Shown in pieces: positions 1-6,806 of a DNA stretch of 14,238 bases. The translations under genes were made by a program, and so were the position numbers. The stretch covers positions 1 to 14,238 of the forward strand of contig CAZAJT010000027.1 in assembly GCA_964485585.1 (NCBI GenBank), written 5' to 3'. The notes below the pieces were generated by a model, which was not told where the DNA came from, made no database searches, and worked only from the letters and a program-made list of their open reading frames with translations. The stretch comes from CAZAJT01 sp964485585 (lineage in GTDB: Bacteria; Patescibacteriota; Microgenomatia; UBA1406; GWC2-37-13). The first letter of the stretch is position 1, and every line of letters begins with the position of its first letter.

Positions 1-37
1 AAACCAGCTTAACTAATTCACACTAATTCAACCATTA

Positions 38-1312
38 TCACGGTAAAAATTGTTTTACGAAATCTTTTATCTTCGTAAACGATTTATTAATCGAAAAATC
101 TTTTAGGATTTTATTGAAGTCTTTCATCTTTGCAGTACTTTCCGGAGTGTATCTCCTTCCGTAGAATATCAATCCGATCGTAGTAGCGTATTGCGGATCA
201 AGTATTTCATCAACAAGTCCGGATACCCGCTCCGGTATCCCCATGCGTATTGGCAAACCCACGGTTTTTCTCCCTACCTCAACCATACCGATGGTAAGCG
301 ATCCCCCACCGGTTATCACGATACCTGATGGAATAGCGTCAAAAAACCCAGTCTTTTTAATTTCCTCTCTGATAAAAGTATAGATTTCCTCGACTCGCGG
401 CATCATGATGCCTTCAATGACGCTTTTAAGAGATACGCTAGAAATATCTTCCGGGATAGCAAGATCCCGCATATCGAGGGCGTCAATATTCTTTCGTTTA
501 GTTTTATCCTGATAAATAGATGCTTGTTTGCTAAGGAAGAGCTTAATTTTTTCGGCAGAACCGAGCGACACCCGTAGTCCCACCGCAATATCATTCGTGA
601 TGTGTTTTGCGCCGATCGGTATTGAAGCAGAGTATGAAAGTGAACCATCAACATACACGCAGATATCGCTTTTCCCTCCACCGATGTCTACCACCGCAAC
701 ACCCAGGTCTTTTTCGGTATCCGTAAGTACTGCTTCGGCGGCAGCCAGACCCGCAAATATAAAGCCTGCATTTTCTATGCCAAGATCAGACAAGCAGCGA
801 TAAATATTTTTGAGGTTCGTCGAAGATGCAGTGATAAGATGGGTATCCACCTCCAGTCTCACTCCACTCATACCAACCGGGTTTTTGATTCCCGATTGCC
901 CATCTACGCTATAGTCACGCGGAGATATTTCAATAATTTGACGAGTTGTTGACAACGAAATTGCTCGAGCCGCCTCAACAACACGCGCTACATCTTCCGG
1001 CACAATCTCGGATTGCGGATTTGATACTGCCACTACCCCATGTGAATTTAAGGAAGAAATGTGAGGTCCACCCACCGAAGTGTAAGCGCGGGTAATCTTG
1101 TGCCCTGCCATACGCTCTGCTTTTTCAACGCCTTCCTCAATCGCGCTTGTCACTTGCTCGATATCAACAATGAGTCCTTTTTTGATACCGCGCGAAGGAG
1201 TGCTGTTAAAACCTATGATGCGAAGCTCGTCATCTTGAGTTGATTCTATGCCTACGACCGATGCGATTTTTGAGCTTCCAATATCGATCCCACAAATCAA
1301 TTTATCAGCCAT
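38..1312 (-). CDS. ftsA: Cell division protein FtsA (actin-like)
   Basis: FtsA is the actin-like ATPase that polymerises under the membrane and tethers FtsZ filaments at the division site. The 424-residue length is normal for the family. Phosphate-1 motif GIDIGSSKI lies at residues 8-16, and a second nucleotide-binding motif, VAVVDIGGGKSD, sits near residue 205. ITGGGSLTIGM near residue 335 fits the adenosine motif. The last residues, FTKIKDFVKQFLP, look like the amphipathic membrane-targeting helix that ends FtsA proteins. The ATG follows the ftsQ stop by 4 nt and has no Shine-Dalgarno site, so translation is probably coupled or depends on an AT-rich signal (CAATAATCAGATG). The stop is TGA. 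The remaining 37 bases to the window edge carry no recognisable gene start; ftsZ is the expected next gene. The identification is secure. Confidence 0.96.
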   Translation of the reverse strand: MADKLICGIDIGSSKIASVVGIESTQDDELRIIGFNSTPSRGIKKGLIVDIEQVTSAIEEGVEKAERMAGHKITRAYTSVGGPHISSLNSHGVVAVSNPQSEIVPEDVARVVEAARAISLSTTRQIIEISPRDYSVDGQSGIKNPVGMSGVRLEVDTHLITASSTNLKNIYRCLSDLGIENAGFIFAGLAAAEAVLTDTEKDLGVAVVDIGGGKSDICVYVDGSLSYSASIPIGAKHITNDIAVGLRVSLGSAEKIKLFLSKQASIYQDKTKRKNIDALDMRDLAIPEDISSVSLKSVIEGIMMPRVEEIYTFIREEIKKTGFFDAIPSGIVITGGGSLTIGMVEVGRKTVGLPIRMGIPERVSGLVDEILDPQYATTIGLIFYGRRYTPESTAKMKDFNKILKDFSINKSFTKIKDFVKQFLP

Positions 1313-1316
1313 CTGA

Positions 1317-2051
1317 TTATTGTGATCTAACTTGTATTACCGGCTTATCAAATCGTAAATCAAGCACATCGAAACGTTTCCCCTCTATACTAAATTGTTT
1401 GATTATCGTACTGAATTGATACTCCTGAATAGCGCGATCCTTTTCGGTGGTAAAAAGTATTTTCTGATCTTTTAATTGTAATGCTATCATACTCAAACCG
1501 CTAATATCAATAGTATCAATGGCTAAACCGAGATCCAACGCTTTCTTAAGAAAAAACAGCGCAGAAAGAACATCGCCATACTGGATCGTGTCCCCGCTTT
1601 GCCATGATGAAAAACTGAATCTCTGGTAATAATGGATGAGCGGATAACGTCTGGTTACTTCTCTGGTTTTCGCAAGCACCTTTCCTTCTTCGCTCACCAG
1701 CAGATAACCACCGTCTATCGAAAAATACGCAATCGGATCGGCAAGTGTCACTATCACTATAATCGCATTAGGGAATTTTCTTGCAATCTGAACAGTTTTC
1801 ACTATCGGATTATTGGATGCGAGATACTTCTCTTGGGCATCTTCATCGAAAAAAAAAAGATTATTGCTATAGAGATTTTCTAATCCTCGGAGAGTTGTTT
1901 TTGCTGGAACGCCATGAATCGTGATTGTCTGTACATGAAAGAACCGATCAAGAAATATGAGAATCAGCACAGTGGATATAATAAGCAACAAAAAAAACGG
2001 GTATTTTCTACTGCGAAGCAAGTATTGTTTGAGAGATAATTTCTGCCGCAT
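1317..2051 (-). CDS. ftsQ: Cell division protein FtsQ/DivIB
   Basis: FtsQ/DivIB is a bitopic membrane protein that scaffolds the FtsL-FtsB and FtsW-FtsI part of the divisome. This 244-residue protein has a basic N-terminus (MRQKLSLKQYLLRSRK), one membrane segment at about residues 17-36, then a POTRA-like stretch (VQTITIHGV ... VKTVQIARKFPNAIIVIV) and a beta-domain ending DVLDLRFDKPVI. This is the normal FtsQ layout, and the position between murG and ftsA agrees. The gene starts inside murG, with a 44-nt overlap, so the two are translated from one mRNA or coupled. There is no Shine-Dalgarno site; the upstream bases are CTATAAAAAGAATG, a -10-like hexamer 4 nt before the ATG. A run of ten T (coding strand, 1849-1858) encodes part of LFFFDED. 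The sequence family is poorly conserved, so the call rests on architecture plus context. Confidence 0.88.
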   Translation of the reverse strand: MRQKLSLKQYLLRSRKYPFFLLLIISTVLILIFLDRFFHVQTITIHGVPAKTTLRGLENLYSNNLFFFDEDAQEKYLASNNPIVKTVQIARKFPNAIIVIVTLADPIAYFSIDGGYLLVSEEGKVLAKTREVTRRYPLIHYYQRFSFSSWQSGDTIQYGDVLSALFFLKKALDLGLAIDTIDISGLSMIALQLKDQKILFTTEKDRAIQEYQFSTIIKQFSIEGKRFDVLDLRFDKPVIQVRSQ

Positions 2052-3108
2052 TCTTTTTATAGAGTGAATTTAACTTATCAAAATGAGCTGTATGTGCCTC
2101 TTTATTGTCGATCATTTTCGCAATGATTGCAAGAAGCTTCGCGCTCTCTTCTGATTGATGAAAAATCTCCGCTACACCTGCAGATTGTAATAACTGCGCC
2201 TGTTTTTCCTGTTCGCCATAGGCAGACCATGGCAAAGGAACAATGACTGACGGTTTTTTTAGCGCAATAAGTTCGAAGAATGTATTAGCGCCACAGCGAC
2301 CAACAACAATATCAGCAATCGAGTAGACATAGCCAATTTCACTGCTTGAAAAATGCTCGCGGAGAAAATAACGTTGCTTAAGATCTTCCGGCAACTGACT
2401 TCTGAGCGCCAATAACTGTTGATGGTCATTATATTCGGCAACATTCCCGGTCTGATGAATTACCGTATATTTTTCAAGTAATTGGGGAAGGATGTTTTTT
2501 ATGTGGACGTTAATGCTATGAGCGCCGAGCGACCCGCCGGTAATATAGATTGTTTGTTTTATTTGGGACACAGGGAATGGAATATCGAGTGTTTTGAAAA
2601 TCTCACCTCGTATCGGATTTCCTGAGTAAACTATTTTATGAGAGGGAAAATATCGTTTTGAATCCTCAAACGAAATAAAAACTTTCCGGGCAAACATACC
2701 GACAACTCTATTTGTCATGCCTGGATGAATTGTTTGTTCATGCGTATACAGGGGAATTTTCATGAACCAACCGATGATCGCAACGGGAAACGCAATATAT
2801 CCGCCAAATGTTAAAATAGCGTCTGGTTTTTCTTTGCGAAGGATATAAAATGATTGCAGGAATCCTACCGGAATGAAGAGAAGGTTACTGAGATTTCTGA
2901 AAGATAGAATACGAGTAAATCTTCCGGTTTTTATGTGCTGAAACGGAATCTTGCGTTTTTGTACCTCACGATATTCGAAAGTAATCGATCTATCTCGTTC
3001 ATTACTATACTTACGACCAACGAACACAATACGATTGTTGCGCTCAACAAATTCGTCAATAAACGCCAACGCGGGACTAATATGTCCCCCGGTCACCAGA
3101 AGCTTCAT
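2008..3108 (-). CDS. murG: MurG, lipid II synthase (UDP-GlcNAc transferase)
   Basis: MurG transfers GlcNAc from UDP-GlcNAc to lipid I on the inner face of the membrane, giving lipid II. The protein has the GT28 two-domain form. The N-terminal glycine loop is MKLLVTGGHISPAL, followed by TFGGYIAFPVAI and HEQTIHPGMTNRV. The C-terminal donor domain has GGSLGAHSIN (usual GGSQGA) and ADIVVGRCGANTFFELIALKKPSVIVPLPW, followed by GEQEKQAQLL. I chose the ATG at 3108 because family members begin just before this glycine loop. An in-frame ATG at 3144 would add 12 residues and has no Shine-Dalgarno site either. A TAGAAT hexamer lies 7 nt before the chosen ATG. The gene follows the inserted 163-codon ORF and its hairpin, and its 3' end overlaps ftsQ. 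The product is 366 residues, normal for MurG. Confidence 0.94.
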   Translation of the reverse strand: MKLLVTGGHISPALAFIDEFVERNNRIVFVGRKYSNERDRSITFEYREVQKRKIPFQHIKTGRFTRILSFRNLSNLLFIPVGFLQSFYILRKEKPDAILTFGGYIAFPVAIIGWFMKIPLYTHEQTIHPGMTNRVVGMFARKVFISFEDSKRYFPSHKIVYSGNPIRGEIFKTLDIPFPVSQIKQTIYITGGSLGAHSINVHIKNILPQLLEKYTVIHQTGNVAEYNDHQQLLALRSQLPEDLKQRYFLREHFSSSEIGYVYSIADIVVGRCGANTFFELIALKKPSVIVPLPWSAYGEQEKQAQLLQSAGVAEIFHQSEESAKLLAIIAKMIDNKEAHTAHFDKLNSLYKKNAAEIISQTILASQ

Positions 3109-3115
3109 ACCGCTT

Positions 3116-3121
3116 ATTCTA
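3116..3121 (-). promoter_or_regulatory. Possible -10 element for a leaderless murG transcript
   Basis: TAGAAT on the minus strand ends 7 nt before the murG ATG at 3108, so transcription would begin at about the start codon. No good -35 lies 16-18 nt upstream; the nearest TTG-containing hexamer is badly spaced. The site lies just past a terminator-like hairpin, where a fresh start for murG-ftsQ-ftsA would make sense. This is inference from spacing and similarity only. Confidence 0.3.
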
Positions 3122-3152
3122 ACAGATTCATTCTGATCCAACATCTAATGAA

Positions 3153-3191
3153 TGCTTGGAGGCAAAAAGAGGTTGTTTCTACCTCCAAGCA
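3153..3191 (-). terminator. Terminator-like hairpin with a competing longer stem
   Basis: On the minus strand a 5-bp stem, GAGGT (3181-3185) with ACCTC (3169-3173), has a 7-nt loop and is followed at once by TTTTT (3164-3168), as in a short intrinsic terminator. A second, longer 10-bp stem, TGCTTGGAGG with CCTCCAAGCA (3182-3191 with 3153-3162), uses the same GGAGG bases and encloses the first. The two folds exclude each other. The site lies 16 nt after the stop of the 163-codon ORF and upstream of murG. It could end the transcript of the inserted gene, or act as an attenuator for read-through into murG. The short stem makes strong termination uncertain. Confidence 0.5.
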
Positions 3192-3206
3192 GTGAGTAAG
3201 ACACGA

Positions 3207-3698
3207 TTAGGGAGATTTCGGCTCGTCTCGGAGCATCTCTCCTTCCTTCCTCCGGAACCGATCTCGCAGACTCTCCCGAATATCAGGAGGAAGCTCACGA
3301 TAAATCTCAGCGACCACATATGCGCGTGACAAAAGAGATGGCTGACCGAGCGCAGCCCGGATCATCCGCCCGAATTGTGGTATCTCTGCCATCACGCAGT
3401 ACCAGAAGGTATTAAATACCCGCAGGTACTCATCGGGATCGAACTCGGCCGGCTTATCTACGCCAAAAGCCGCAATGAGTTTGTCGACACGCAACATTCT
3501 CTTTTGCAGACTCTCGCATTCTAGAACCAGCCGCACATCGGCCGTCACATCGGCACCAGCCAAAAATCTCATAATGGCTGTCGTGAGCGAATGATATTCC
3601 GCGAAGAGTTCACTGATCTTCTTGGCGTCTCTCGGTCGAACTTCCAGATGGGCTAGAAAGCAAAGCCACCTGAGTTCTGTCTGAATAACAACGTCCAT
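3207..3698 (-). CDS. Hypothetical cytosolic protein inserted between ftsW and murG
   Basis: I do not recognise this 163-residue protein. It is predicted soluble and largely helical, rich in Arg, Glu and Leu, with no signal peptide and no convincing membrane segment. The N-terminal half (EVRPRDAKKISELFAEYHSL ...) and the C-terminal tail (RESLRDRFRRKEGEMLRDEPKSP) are strongly charged. The start is well supported: GGGAGG lies 7 nt before the ATG. Base composition differs from its neighbours (34 G/C in the 60 bases from 3241, against 22 in the 60 bases from 2641 in murG). The gene appears to be a self-contained unit, with a sigma70-like promoter at 3800-3828, a small leader ORF overlapping its ATG, and a terminator-like hairpin after its TAA stop. 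That pattern suggests a late insertion into the dcw cluster rather than a cell-wall enzyme. Function is unknown. Confidence 0.8.
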   Translation of the reverse strand: MDVVIQTELRWLCFLAHLEVRPRDAKKISELFAEYHSLTTAIMRFLAGADVTADVRLVLECESLQKRMLRVDKLIAAFGVDKPAEFDPDEYLRVFNTFWYCVMAEIPQFGRMIRAALGQPSLLSRAYVVAEIYRELPPDIRESLRDRFRRKEGEMLRDEPKSP

Positions 3699-3742
3699 TA
3701 AAGCCTCCCTTTCAACGTGCGTTTTGTGTTTTTCCTCCGCAT
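3698..3742 (-). CDS. Possible 14-codon leader ORF overlapping the 163-codon gene
   Basis: An ATG at 3742 opens a frame for the basic peptide MRRKNTKRTLKGRL. Its TAA overlaps the next ATG as TAATG. AGGTGG sits about 4 nt upstream and could serve as its ribosome site. The overlap is the usual arrangement for translational coupling, and the GGGAGG of the larger gene lies inside this frame. A frame this short can arise by chance, so it is only a candidate. Confidence 0.35.
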   Translation of the reverse strand: MRRKNTKRTLKGRL

Positions 3743-3799
3743 AATACCACCTACGGCTAGCAAGAGTCCTGCAGTGATCTTATGCAGAAGATTCAAGAT

Positions 3800-3828
3800 A
3801 TTATACGAATAACTATAGGATTAATCAA
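3800..3828 (-). promoter_or_regulatory. Sigma70-type promoter for the inserted 163-codon gene
   Basis: TTGATT (3823-3828) and TATAAT (3800-3805) are separated by exactly 17 nt on the minus strand. The -35 overlaps the end of ftsW, and the -10 is a perfect consensus. The predicted start is about 100 nt before the 163-codon gene, leaving a leader that holds the small ORF. This is the best promoter match I found in the window. Confidence 0.7.
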
Positions 3829-4978
3829 ATCCTGCTTTGTCTGGCAATGTTAATTGCGATGCCGAGAAGAATGAATGAGGTCAATAAGTTTGAGCCGCCA
3901 TAAGAGAAGAAAGGGAGCGGTACACCGGTAAGTGGAATCAGTTTCACCATCGCACCGAGATTAATCAGTATCTGAAAACTAAAAAAAGCAAATATGCCAC
4001 CGCCCAGAAGCCTTCCGAATCGATCCGGCGCCGTAGTACACATCCGATAAAAACAATAAATGCGCCGATCAAAAGGAATGATCCGACAAATCCGGTCTCT
4101 TCACCGATAATTGCAAATATCGAATCCGTGTGTGCCTCAGGAAGAAATAAATATTTCTGGCGGGAAGCACCGAATCCCTGACCAAATATACCGCCGTTGG
4201 CGAGAGAAATAAGGATTTGATTGATATGATAAGTGATCCCGAGTGGATCACGACTGGGATCAAAAAAAGCAAGAAGCCTGCGGAAACGATATGGTGAGAT
4301 CTGCACGAGGAAAAAAAATGCCGCAGCGGAAACCGGAAGGAGAAACAACAGTAAATGGAGCTGATATCCGGCAAGAAAATATATCGTAACGCTGAGCAAA
4401 AAAATGATAATCGCAGTACCCATATCCGGCTGCGCTATGATAAGCACTATCAAAACACTCAGAAGTATGAGAAATGAGAAAAAACGTTTTCGCTCCCGTT
4501 GGATAAACCATGAAGACAAATACAGGATAGTGGCAAGCTTTGCAAACTCAGTTGGTTGAAAATTGATTACCCCAAGATCAATCCATCGTCGTGCTCCCCC
4601 GGCACTGTATCCAACTCCCGGAATAAGTACCAATAGAAGCAAGAGAATCGTCCCCACCATAAACAAGAATGAGAGATAATAGAGTTTGTGATAATCGAAT
4701 GTAGCAAAAAAGAGCGTGGCGCCAATCCCTGCAATGATCCAAATTGATTGGAGCTTTAGATAGCGGAAGCTGTCGCCGAATTCAGTAAAACTCCTGACCG
4801 AAGATGACTCAAACACAAAAAAAAGCCCAATTACCGCCAGTATGACTGGTAACAGAAATACCCAGGCAATTAAGCTCCTTTTCCTGCTCTTCTTCTCAGA
4901 ACTTTTAATGATTTTTTTTCTTCCCACTATATTGTGTAGCGTATAACTTGTAACGTGTAACATGAAAATTCGAAGCAC
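3825..4978 (-). CDS. ftsW: FtsW, SEDS-family lipid II polymerase, frameshifted
   Basis: FtsW is the SEDS glycosyltransferase of the divisome. The first part (frame ending at 3965) covers eight or so membrane segments and the family signature GQGFGASRQKYLFLPEAHTDSIFAIIGEETGF, which includes the catalytic Asp region. The conserved end, APDRFGRLLGGGIFAFFSFQ ... TGVPLPFFSYGGSNLL, lies in the -1 frame and stops at 3825. Homology places the break near 4034-4040, and one missing base there would restore LR-x-APDRF. Repaired, the protein is about 385 residues from the ATG at 4978, or about 367 from a GTG at 4927, a normal size. The later start is attractive because the first 17 codons come from intergenic repeat sequence. 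Its place between murD and murG favours FtsW over RodA. Since ftsW is normally essential, a sequencing or assembly indel is as likely as a true mutation. Confidence 0.85.
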
Positions 4979-5002
4979 GAAACAAATTCAAATACTATAA
5001 AT

Positions 5003-5126
5003 CCAATTATCAAGCACCAAGCACCAAGTTCCAAATAAGCACCAATGATCAAATTCAAAACAGTTTGAATATTGGAACTTGAGATTTGGAATTTATTTGG
5101 AAATTAGAATTTGTTATTTGGTGCTT
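5003..5126. repeat. AT-rich inverted word repeat, copy 1 (murD-ftsW gap)
   Basis: The gap between murD and ftsW is filled by words such as AAGCACCAA and TTCCAAATAA on the left and TTGGAATTTATTTGG and TTGGTGCTT on the right. The ends pair perfectly over 9 bp (5012-5020 with 5118-5126). The centre contains TCAAATTCAAAACAGTTTGA (5049-5068), identical to copy 2. It has no coding potential. It resembles intergenic repeats I associate with CPR genomes; mobility is unproven. Confidence 0.75.
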
Positions 5127-5163
5127 TTCATTCAGCTATTGTTTCGAGTTTCGGATTTTAATC

Positions 5164-5191
5164 GTTATACGTTTCACGTTAAGCGTTTCAC
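5164..5191 (-). repeat. 14-bp tandem repeat across the end of murD
   Basis: Two adjacent 14-mers on the minus strand, GTGAAACGCTTAAC and GTGAAACGTATAAC, match at 12 of 14 positions. The first encodes the C-terminal VKRL of MurD and the junction gives its TGA stop. A related word series (GTTACACGTTAC, GTTATACGCTACAC) lies on the other side of the gap at about 4929-4962, at the 5' end of ftsW. Confidence 0.65.
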
Positions 5192-6499
5192 AATTTCGTT
5201 GAACTCTTCTCCCCTCTGAAACTCATTCTGAAACATCGCAAATGAAGTAGCTCCGGGCGAGAGAATGACATACGCGTTACCCAATAATTTTGCTTTTTCA
5301 TATGCCTCATGTACTGCGACCTCTAAATTGTCATATATCGGAGAAGTTTTATCAGAGTATTTTTCCCGTAGTGTCGGTAATAACTCATCGGTCATCGTGC
5401 CTTTGAGTAATATGATAAAATCTGCTTTTCCCAATGCTTGTATCAGATCATCAGTCGGTAATCGTTTGGAATTACCACCAAAAAGCAGCACGACTGGTTT
5501 GTCGACAAATGTTTCAAGTGATTTAACCGTTGCAACTGGTGTCGTAGAAGTCGTATCGTTTATAAACGAAATACCATGAAGCTCGCCAACTACCTGCTGA
5601 CGGTGGGGTAATCCTTCGTATTGATCGATACATCTTTTAGCACCGTCACTATCACACCCCATAAGTTCCACCACTGCAAGCGCTGCGGCCGCATTTTCCT
5701 GATTGTGAGCTCCACGAAGATACCGCAGTTGAGTAGGAAAATCATCAGCGGTAAAATACCGTACGTGTGAACGAGGCGTATCAACAACAAGCATCGACTG
5801 TAGCGATTTATGAGCAATTAAGTAATCGTTATCGCCTTGGTATAGATAGATTGCTTTTTTGTCATAGAGATAATCATTCATTGATTGGTAATAATTAAGG
5901 TGGTCAGGATAAAAGTTTGTGAACACTGCGATCTGAGGTGAAATCCTTCTTCTATGAAAACCGGCAAGCTGCCAAGATGATAGCTCCAGCACAATAATAT
6001 CTTGAGAAGTAACAGTATCCAAAAGAGTAATGGCGGGAGCTTGGGGAATGTTGCCGCCGAGGAATACGGTATAACCACAACGTTTTAAGCAATGGTAAAT
6101 CATAAATGTCGTGGTTGATTTACCTCTCGTTCCGGTTACCCCAACGATTTTTGCCGGACTATGGGCAACAAAAAACGAAGTCTCCATCTCAATTGGTATT
6201 CCCCGCTCATGAGCAGCAACTAATTCCGGCAGATCCCACCGTACCGAGGGACCTTTAAAAATGATATCTGCCTTGAGAAAATCATGATATTCATGTTTCC
6301 CCAATACATAACGAATAGGAAGATCAGCAAGTTGCCGCAACGAAGATTGCAACTCCTGTTCAGTTTTCACGTCGGTCACCGTAACATTGGCGCCATACTT
6401 GTGGAGAAACTTGACAAGTGCAACACCACCACCCTGTAATCCCAAACCTACAACTAAAACATTTTTACCGGATAATTCTTTCTGAACTGGTGATAGCAT
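5174..6499 (-). CDS. murD: MurD, UDP-MurNAc-L-Ala:D-Glu ligase
   Basis: MurD adds D-glutamate to UDP-MurNAc-L-alanine in the cytoplasm using ATP. The 441-residue length is standard. Domain 1 has the Rossmann-like VLVVGLGLQGGGVA (14-27). The ATP loop is VTGTRGKSTT (121-130), followed by LELSSWQL (171-178), NFYPDHLNYY (195-204), a Lys pair in YDKKAIY (212-218) where the carbamylated lysine is expected, HNQEN (265-269) and GLPHRQQ (296-302). The substrate loop, usually NDSKATN, reads NDTTSTTP (314-321). The C-terminal motif is LSPGATSFAMFQNEFQRGEEF. The last codons and TGA fall in a tandem repeat. There is no Shine-Dalgarno site; an extended -10 (TGCTACAAT) ends 7 nt before the ATG. mraY is separated from murD by an oppositely oriented two-gene island, so murD likely needs its own promoter. 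Confidence 0.95.
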   Translation of the reverse strand: MLSPVQKELSGKNVLVVGLGLQGGGVALVKFLHKYGANVTVTDVKTEQELQSSLRQLADLPIRYVLGKHEYHDFLKADIIFKGPSVRWDLPELVAAHERGIPIEMETSFFVAHSPAKIVGVTGTRGKSTTTFMIYHCLKRCGYTVFLGGNIPQAPAITLLDTVTSQDIIVLELSSWQLAGFHRRRISPQIAVFTNFYPDHLNYYQSMNDYLYDKKAIYLYQGDNDYLIAHKSLQSMLVVDTPRSHVRYFTADDFPTQLRYLRGAHNQENAAAALAVVELMGCDSDGAKRCIDQYEGLPHRQQVVGELHGISFINDTTSTTPVATVKSLETFVDKPVVLLFGGNSKRLPTDDLIQALGKADFIILLKGTMTDELLPTLREKYSDKTSPIYDNLEVAVHEAYEKAKLLGNAYVILSPGATSFAMFQNEFQRGEEFNEIVKRLT

Positions 6500-6506
6500 A
6501 CTTTTT

Positions 6507-6515
6507 ATTGTAGCA
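6507..6515 (-). promoter_or_regulatory. Extended -10 element before murD
   Basis: TGCTACAAT on the minus strand matches an extended -10 (TGn TATAAT with one mismatch). Seven nt separate it from the murD ATG, so an mRNA starting at the usual distance would be essentially leaderless. No clear -35 is present, which an extended -10 can tolerate. A promoter is expected here because the preceding dcw gene, mraY, is cut off by the reversed island. Confidence 0.45.
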
Positions 6516-6523
6516 CGCTGTTG

Positions 6524-6552
6524 TTGTCATTCCGACCGAATGTTGATACACT
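6524..6552 (+). promoter_or_regulatory. Weak candidate promoter for the plus-strand island
   Basis: TTGTCA (6524-6529) and TACACT (6547-6552) are 17 nt apart on the plus strand. The predicted start is about 250 nt before the first island gene, and the -35 lies in a truncated copy of the GTCATTCCGA repeat. No better candidate was seen closer to the gene. Confidence 0.22.
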
Positions 6553-6641
6553 ATAGTTTCTGGATGATTTCTGTTCCTTATTTGGAGCATAATAAGAGTA
6601 CGGATCGCACATTTACAATCGGTTCAGATACTCTGCCATCT

Positions 6642-6671
6642 CTTCGAGCCTGAGCGGCCTCAGAGCCGAAG
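6642..6671. other. Imperfect hairpin in the 6500-6806 gap
   Basis: CTTCG (6642-6646) pairs with CGAAG (6667-6671). Inside, a symmetric AGC/AGC internal loop is followed by CTGAG (6650-6654) pairing with CTCAG (6659-6663) around a 4-nt loop. No T-run follows on either side. In plus-strand RNA it would lie in the leader of the island genes. The rest of the 307-base gap holds the murD -10, a weak plus-strand promoter and the palindromic repeat. Confidence 0.4.
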
Positions 6672-6687
6672 GTCCGGAACACCACAC

Positions 6688-6787
6688 GTCATCCCGAGCG
6701 CCACCTGTCATCCCGAACGCAGTGAGGGATCCCCGTATAACCTAACTGATGGTTGTAATGGGATTCCTCGCTTACGCTCGGAATGAC
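6688..6787. repeat. GTCATTCCGAGCG-type palindromic intergenic repeat
   Basis: The left arm starts GTCATCCCGAACGCAGTGAG (6707-6733) and the right arm (6760-6787) is its imperfect reverse complement, ending CTCGGAATGAC; a 26-nt loop separates them. A partial unit, GTCATCCCGAGCGCC, precedes it at 6688-6702, and another truncated copy, GTCATTCCGA, lies at 6526-6535. This family of palindromes is scattered between genes in many unrelated bacteria. The right arm ends 20 nt before the first island gene, so it is part of that gene's leader. Confidence 0.75.
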
Positions 6788-6806
6788 AAAAGGAGGAAAA
6801 AGAATA

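Noticed and set aside
1..37. Start of ftsZ
   Set aside because: The bases after ftsA contain an ATG on the minus strand, but that frame stops after five codons. ftsZ, if present, begins outside the window.
3109..3144. Longer murG start at 3144
   Set aside because: It adds 12 residues (MLDQNESVRISG) not seen before the glycine loop in the family and has no ribosome site. It cannot be fully excluded.
3980..3986. Programmed -1 frameshifting as the main explanation for the split ftsW
   Set aside because: The conserved APDRFGRLL segment lies in the second frame upstream of the heptamer, so the ancestral frame change must be further upstream. I keep the heptamer only as a possible partial rescue.
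4979..5173. Insertion sequence between murD and ftsW
   Set aside because: There is no transposase frame and no target-site duplication; the content is only short AT-rich words.
6783..6806. Upstream ATG at 6783 as the start of the first island gene
   Set aside because: It falls in the right arm of the palindromic repeat, and the AGGAGG site lies after it; the ATG at 6807 fits the ribosome site.
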